From contig CAMLNW010000103.1 of NCBI GenBank assembly GCA_946481495.1, positions 1 through 8,890 on the forward strand: 8,890 bases of DNA, written 5' to 3'. Positions 5,959-8,890 of this stretch are shown here, piece by piece (positions within the stretch are counted from its first letter, which is position 1; the number at the start of each line of letters is the position of its first letter). Position numbers and translations under genes: made by a program. This DNA is from an uncultured Actinomycetes bacterium (GTDB lineage Bacteria; Actinomycetota; Thermoleophilia; Solirubrobacterales; Thermoleophilaceae). The notes beneath the pieces were generated by a model, which was given only the letters and a program-made list of their open reading frames with translations, had not been told where the DNA came from and ran no database searches.

Positions 5959-6638
5959 GTGCTCGGCCTACCGGGGTAGAGGTACTCCCAGAGCCCGTCG
6001 AGATGGTTCGACGGATCGCGCGGATGCGGGAAGCGCTCAAGCTCGGAGTTGACCGAGAAGCGGTCGCCGACCTGGACGCGGCCATTGCGCACGCGCGTGT
6101 AGAAGCGGTCGAGCGGGCGAACCGGCGGTCCGCCGTCGACCTTGCCCTCGAAGTCGTAGACGCCACCGTGGCACGGGCAGACGAAGCGCTGCGAAGCCTG
6201 GATGTAGCGGACCGGGCAGCCGAGGTGGGCGCAGCGGGTCGAGATCGCGACGTAGGGCAGGTCGGAGTTGCGCTCGGCGTCGCGGCCGGGATCGAACTTG
6301 CGTACGTAGACCGTGGTCTTGCCCGCCTCGCCGATCGACGGGACGAGATTCATCACGACCGGGACGTAGGTCTCCGGGTTGAAGTCGTCTAGGCCGCCGA
6401 CGTCCTGCCAGGTCTCCGGCGTGCCGTCCTCGAACATCGGGCCGAGCGCGAAGCCGAGCGCAGGCAGGCCGAACATCGCCGTCGCGATGCCGCCGTAGGC
6501 AAGCGCGCCACCGGTCATGAACGTGCGCCGCGTGACCGTCTCGCCCTCGAAGGCGCCCGGCATGTTGCGGTCGGCGGTGTAGCGCGACTTGCGCTTGTGC
6601 TTGTCGGGGAGGTCGGCCACTGCTGGGGAGTAGGGCAC
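5955..6638 (-). CDS. qcrA: Rieske iron-sulfur subunit of menaquinol:cytochrome c reductase
   Basis: This 227-residue protein carries the 2Fe-2S centre that takes the first electron from menaquinol. Cluster ligands are C136 and H138 in CAHLGC (136-141) and C154 and H157 in CPCHGGVYD (154-162); C141 and C156 form the usual disulfide. The N-terminus has a twin-arginine signal anchor, TVTRRTFMTGG (34-44), followed by a hydrophobic segment at about 45-68, so it should be exported folded by Tat. The common serine of the CPCHGS box is glycine (G159), while Y161 is kept, which is expected to lower the redox potential and suits menaquinone. There is a C-terminal extension after the Rieske fold (about 195-227). 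GTG 6638 lacks a clear ribosome site; the GTG at 6620 (residue 7) is an alternative start. It heads the qcrABC set. Confidence 0.95.
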   Translation of the reverse strand: MPYSPAVADLPDKHKRKSRYTADRNMPGAFEGETVTRRTFMTGGALAYGGIATAMFGLPALGFALGPMFEDGTPETWQDVGGLDDFNPETYVPVVMNLVPSIGEAGKTTVYVRKFDPGRDAERNSDLPYVAISTRCAHLGCPVRYIQASQRFVCPCHGGVYDFEGKVDGGPPVRPLDRFYTRVRNGRVQVGDRFSVNSELERFPHPRDPSNHLDGLWEYLYPGRPST

Positions 6639-6663
6639 CCGGGGGTCGGGCGCGCGACGGCGG

Positions 6664-6669
6664 ATTCTA
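6664..6669 (-). promoter_or_regulatory. Possible -10 element upstream of qcrA
   Basis: On the minus strand TAGAAT matches the TATAAT consensus at five of six positions and sits in an A/T-rich patch just after the stop codon of the preceding gene. Transcription would begin near 6657, leaving a leader of about 20 bases before GTG 6638. The best -35 match, CTGACA at 6696-6691, is 21 bases away, which is too far for a standard promoter, so this would need an unusual or extended -10 type. An internal qcr promoter is plausible but unproven. Confidence 0.3.
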
Positions 6670-6670
6670 A

Positions 6671-7045
6671 TTACGCGAGCCGTTGCGCGCTGTCAGACCA
6701 GAGGGCGGCGGCTCGCTCGGGCTCGCCCTCGGCGTGGGCGCGGGCCGCCTCGGTGATCAGGTCGGAGAGCTCCGCGACCGCTTCGAGGTCGCCACGATCG
6801 GCCACTCGACTGAGTCCGAGCGCGTAGAGCGCGTCGCCGGCGAGCAGGCGCAGATCGGCGTCCATCCCGGCGAATGCGCGCGGCTCGCCATAGTGGAGCA
6901 GGTAGCCCTCATGGACTGCCTCGAGCGTGAAGAGGCGGTCGGGATCGGTGACGACAGCGGCGAAGCGGTCGGGCCCGGGGTCCTCGACCGCGTGCTCGGC
7001 GAGCGCGGGATCGACCGCGGCGGCGACTCCGCGCAGCGCGCTCAC
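6671..7045 (-). CDS. Small helical protein with resemblance to part of the isoprenoid synthase fold
   Basis: This 124-residue soluble protein from GTG 7045 shares four bases with the hemL stop (GTGA) and has a GAGG ribosome site seven bases upstream, so translation is coupled to hemL. A longer frame back to 7129 exists but overlaps hemL and is Arg-rich. It looks nearly all helical. Residues 52-100 contain YGEPRAF, then LLAGDALYALGLSRVADRG (67-85), then LEAVAELSDLITEAARA. This resembles the segment after the first metal motif in polyprenyl synthases (GxPT, then LAGDxL, then helix) and also the small HepS-type subunit of heptaprenyl diphosphate synthase. The aspartate-rich metal motif is absent, so catalysis on its own is unlikely. 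The hepT-like gene in the same operon makes a partner role conceivable. The likeness is by eye only; the protein remains of unknown function. Confidence 0.8.
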   Translation of the reverse strand: MSALRGVAAAVDPALAEHAVEDPGPDRFAAVVTDPDRLFTLEAVHEGYLLHYGEPRAFAGMDADLRLLAGDALYALGLSRVADRGDLEAVAELSDLITEAARAHAEGEPERAAALWSDSAQRLA

Positions 7046-8355
7046 GCGGCGACCTCGCGGAATGCCTCGGCGGCCGCCGCCAGCGTCTGCTCGATCTGGT
7101 CGTCGGTGTGGGCGAGCGAGGGGAACCAAGCCTCGAACCGCGACGGGGGCAGGTAGACGCCGCGATCGAGCATCGCGCGGCAGAAGGCCGCGAAGCGATC
7201 GGCGTCGGCGGCCTTGGCGTCAGCGTAGTCGGCAACCAGGCCGTCGTGGAAGAAGAGCGTCAGGAGACCGGTCGTGCAACTGACGTGGACGGGGACACCG
7301 GCGTCGGCCGCGGCAGCTCGCAGGCCGGCGGCAAGTGCCGCCGTGAGCACGTCGAGGTGGGCGTACGCCTGGTCGTCGAGCAGCGCGAGCGTCGCGAGAC
7401 CGGCGGCCGTGGCGAGCGGGTTGCCGGACAGCGTTCCCGCCTGGTAGACGTCGCCGGCCGGGGCGACGTTCTCCATCAGGTCACGGCGGCCGGCATAGGC
7501 CGCGGCCGGCAGCCCGCCGCCGATGATCTTCCCGAGCACCGTCAGGTCGGGCGTCACGCCCTCGAGCTCCTGGGCCCCGCCGCGGGCGACGCGGAAGCCG
7601 CTGATGACCTCGTCGAAGACCAACAGCGCGCCGTTGCGGTTGGCCTGCTCGCGCAGGAAGGCGAGGAAGGGCTCGCCGGCTGGGCCGCCCTCAGCGCCGC
7701 GTGCGCCGGCCGGCGGGACGAGCCCCATGTTCGCCGGGTATGGCTCGGCGAGGATCGCCGCGACCTCATGCTCGGCAAGCGCCCGCTCGACCGCCGCGCG
7801 GTCGTTCCACGGGACGACGATCGTCGCCGCGGCTTGCGCGGCCGGGACTCCCGGACTCGCGGGCAGCCCGGCGGTGGCCAGTCCCGAGCCGGCGTCGGCG
7901 AGCAGGCCGTCGACATGGCCGTGGTAGGCGCCGGCGAACTTGAGCAGCTTCTCGCGGTCGGTCGCGGCGCGGGCGAGACGGATCGCGCTCATCGAAGCCT
8001 CGGTGCCGGAATTGACCATCCGGACCATCTCAGCGCTGGGGATCCGCGCGACGATCTCGGCCGCGAGCTCGACCTCGGCCTCGGTCGGGGCGCCGAAAGT
8101 GGTGCCGCGCGCCGCTGCCGCGCCAACCGCCTCGATCACCCGAGGATGCGCGTGCCCGGCGATCAGCGGACCCCATGAGGACACGAAGTCGACGTAGCGG
8201 TTGCCATCGACGTCGACGATCTCAGCGCCCGCGCCGGAGGCGACGAAGATCGGGTCGCGGTCGATCGCGCGCATCGCGCGGACCGGAGAGTTGACTCCGC
8301 CGGGCAGCAGCTCGACGGCGCGGGCGTAGAGCGCCCGCGAACGATCGTCAGCCAG
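7042..8355 (-). CDS. hemL: Glutamate-1-semialdehyde 2,1-aminomutase, probable CTG start
   Basis: This PLP enzyme converts glutamate-1-semialdehyde to 5-aminolevulinate in the C5 route to heme. Numbered from CTG 8355 (437 residues), conserved parts are LLPGGVNSPVRA (16-27), VSSWGPLIAGHAHP (58-71), NSGTEA (115-120), FDEVISGFR (247-255), the PLP lysine K276 in VLGKIIGGGLP, and GTLSGNPLA (307-315). The first ATG in frame is 8274, but the frame continues upstream with the conserved segment VNSPVRA that HemL proteins carry. That part contains no ATG, GTG or TTG; the only start-like codons are CTG 8355 (nine bases after GGGAGG), ACG 8358 and CTG 8364. CTG 8355 gives the usual family length and overlaps the preceding gene by eight bases. 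A modest insertion (ARGAEGGPAGE) follows NMGLVPPAG. Product is certain; the start is inferred. Confidence 0.95.
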   Translation of the reverse strand: MADDRSRALYARAVELLPGGVNSPVRAMRAIDRDPIFVASGAGAEIVDVDGNRYVDFVSSWGPLIAGHAHPRVIEAVGAAAARGTTFGAPTEAEVELAAEIVARIPSAEMVRMVNSGTEASMSAIRLARAATDREKLLKFAGAYHGHVDGLLADAGSGLATAGLPASPGVPAAQAAATIVVPWNDRAAVERALAEHEVAAILAEPYPANMGLVPPAGARGAEGGPAGEPFLAFLREQANRNGALLVFDEVISGFRVARGGAQELEGVTPDLTVLGKIIGGGLPAAAYAGRRDLMENVAPAGDVYQAGTLSGNPLATAAGLATLALLDDQAYAHLDVLTAALAAGLRAAAADAGVPVHVSCTTGLLTLFFHDGLVADYADAKAADADRFAAFCRAMLDRGVYLPPSRFEAWFPSLAHTDDQIEQTLAAAAEAFREVAA

Positions 8356-8890
8356 CGTGCTCAGCCTCCCAGCGGCGGTGCTCGTCGGTGAAGTAGAGCA
8401 GCCGGATCTTCTTGAACTCGGTCGACGAGTAGAGCGTGCGGCGGTCGTCGATCCCAGACTCCTCGGCGATCGAGTCGAGGATCGCGTCGCACTCCTCCTT
8501 CGAGCGGCCGTGGGCCATCGTGAAGACCGAGTAGTGCCAGTCCTCGTACGTCGGGCGCTGGTAGCAGTGCGAGATGCCGCGGAAGGAGGCCATCAGCGGC
8601 GCGACCTCCATGATCCGCTCCTCGGGCACCGCCCAGACGCCCATCCCGTTCGCCGAGAAGCCTGCGCGGCGGTGGTAGAGGATCGCGGCAACACGGCGCA
8701 ACGCCTTGCGCTCGCGCATCGACTCGAGCTGGGCGAGCAGCTCGTCCTGGGAGATGCCGACCTCGGCCGCGGCGGGCGCATACGGCTCGGGAACGACCGG
8801 CATGTCGCCCTGCAGCGCCCGGATCACGGCGATGTCGAAGTCGTCGTAGGGCTGGGCCTCGGTCTCGGCGGGCTCCTGCGCGACAGCGGC
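8348..8890 (-). CDS. Siroheme decarboxylase-like protein (AhbA/AhbB, Lrp/AsnC-type fold), N-terminus beyond window
   Basis: The frame is open from the right edge to the TGA at 8350-8348, giving 180 residues without a start. The only GTG/ATG near the front (GTG 8827) would cut the first helix of the winged-helix domain (YDDFDIAVIRALQGDMP), so the gene must begin outside the window. The visible part is one AhbA/AhbB/NirDL-type unit: a winged helix with GISQDELLAQL, then RRVAAILYHRRAGFSANGMG, then ISHCYQRP, DWHYSVFTMAHGRS and the end region FKKIRLLYF. These proteins decarboxylate siroheme to didecarboxysiroheme for heme or heme d1 synthesis, using a transcription-factor-like fold. The preceding Glu/Pro-rich stretch (AQEPAETEAQP) looks like a linker, so this may be the C-terminal half of an AhbA-AhbB fusion. 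Overlap with hemL supports a tetrapyrrole role. A heme-sensing regulator is the alternative. Confidence 0.85.
   Translation of the reverse strand, partial: AAVAQEPAETEAQPYDDFDIAVIRALQGDMPVVPEPYAPAAAEVGISQDELLAQLESMRERKALRRVAAILYHRRAGFSANGMGVWAVPEERIMEVAPLMASFRGISHCYQRPTYEDWHYSVFTMAHGRSKEECDAILDSIAEESGIDDRRTLYSSTEFKKIRLLYFTDEHRRWEAEHAG

Noticed and set aside
5156..6166. Minus-strand 336-codon frame over qcrB and the end of qcrA
   Set aside because: It is a shifted frame across two proteins with intact motifs; the product is Arg/Ala-rich without membrane segments.
6664..6696. A standard -35/-10 promoter pair CTGACA / TAGAAT
   Set aside because: The 21-base spacer is outside the normal range, so only the -10-like element was listed, at low confidence.
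7108..8178. Long plus-strand open frame of 356 codons opposite hemL
   Set aside because: It mirrors the codon bias of hemL and its product shows no domain or motif.
1..8890. tRNA, rRNA, CRISPR arrays, insertion sequences, attachment sites, phage genes
   Set aside because: No cloverleaf, regular repeat array, transposase, integrase or long terminal inverted repeat was seen; nearly all of the window is coding for housekeeping and respiratory proteins.

Overview
The window is GC-rich, almost fully coding DNA from an actinobacterium. The gene set suggests the class Thermoleophilia (Solirubrobacter/Conexibacter-like): a mycobacterial-type Dcd, a Bacillus-like split menaquinol:cytochrome c reductase instead of the usual actinobacterial QcrCAB, and the TPR-like membrane protein beside tatC. 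The taxon is inferred from remembered protein similarity, not from a search. Ten genes run on the minus strand and one on the plus strand. No stretch over about 80 bases lacks a gene, and I saw no RNA gene, mobile element, CRISPR array or long repeat.

Reading the minus strand from the right edge leftwards, the first block is one tight operon-like run of eight genes (about 8890 down to 2694). It holds a siroheme decarboxylase-like protein (AhbA/B family, cut by the window edge), hemL (glutamate-1-semialdehyde aminomutase), a small unannotated helical protein, qcrA (Rieske protein), qcrB (cytochrome b6-type), qcrC (cytochrome b C-terminal half fused to cytochrome c), ubiE/menG (demethylmenaquinone methyltransferase) and a long-chain polyprenyl diphosphate synthase (hepT-like). 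Several junctions overlap by 1 to 8 bases or are separated by 1 base. Together the genes supply tetrapyrrole for heme, the quinone tail and ring methylation, and the bc complex that uses both.

A short plus-strand gene for a zinc-ribbon protein (2350-2697) converges on hepT. Their two stop codons overlap in the palindrome CTAG, with a strong GC hairpin just inside. It diverges from dcd (dCTP deaminase, probably dUMP-forming), with inverted repeats in the 73-base gap.

The second minus-strand block is dcd, tatA, tatC and a membrane-anchored helical-repeat protein that runs off the left edge. The Rieske protein carries a twin-arginine signal, so the Tat genes about 4.5 kb away encode the machinery expected to export it.

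The observations most worth checking are: hemL has no ATG, GTG or TTG start that preserves its conserved N-terminus and probably starts at CTG; the small protein after hemL resembles part of an isoprenoid synthase fold without the metal-binding motif; and QcrB has b6-type heme spacing but a threonine where the heme c_i cysteine should be.
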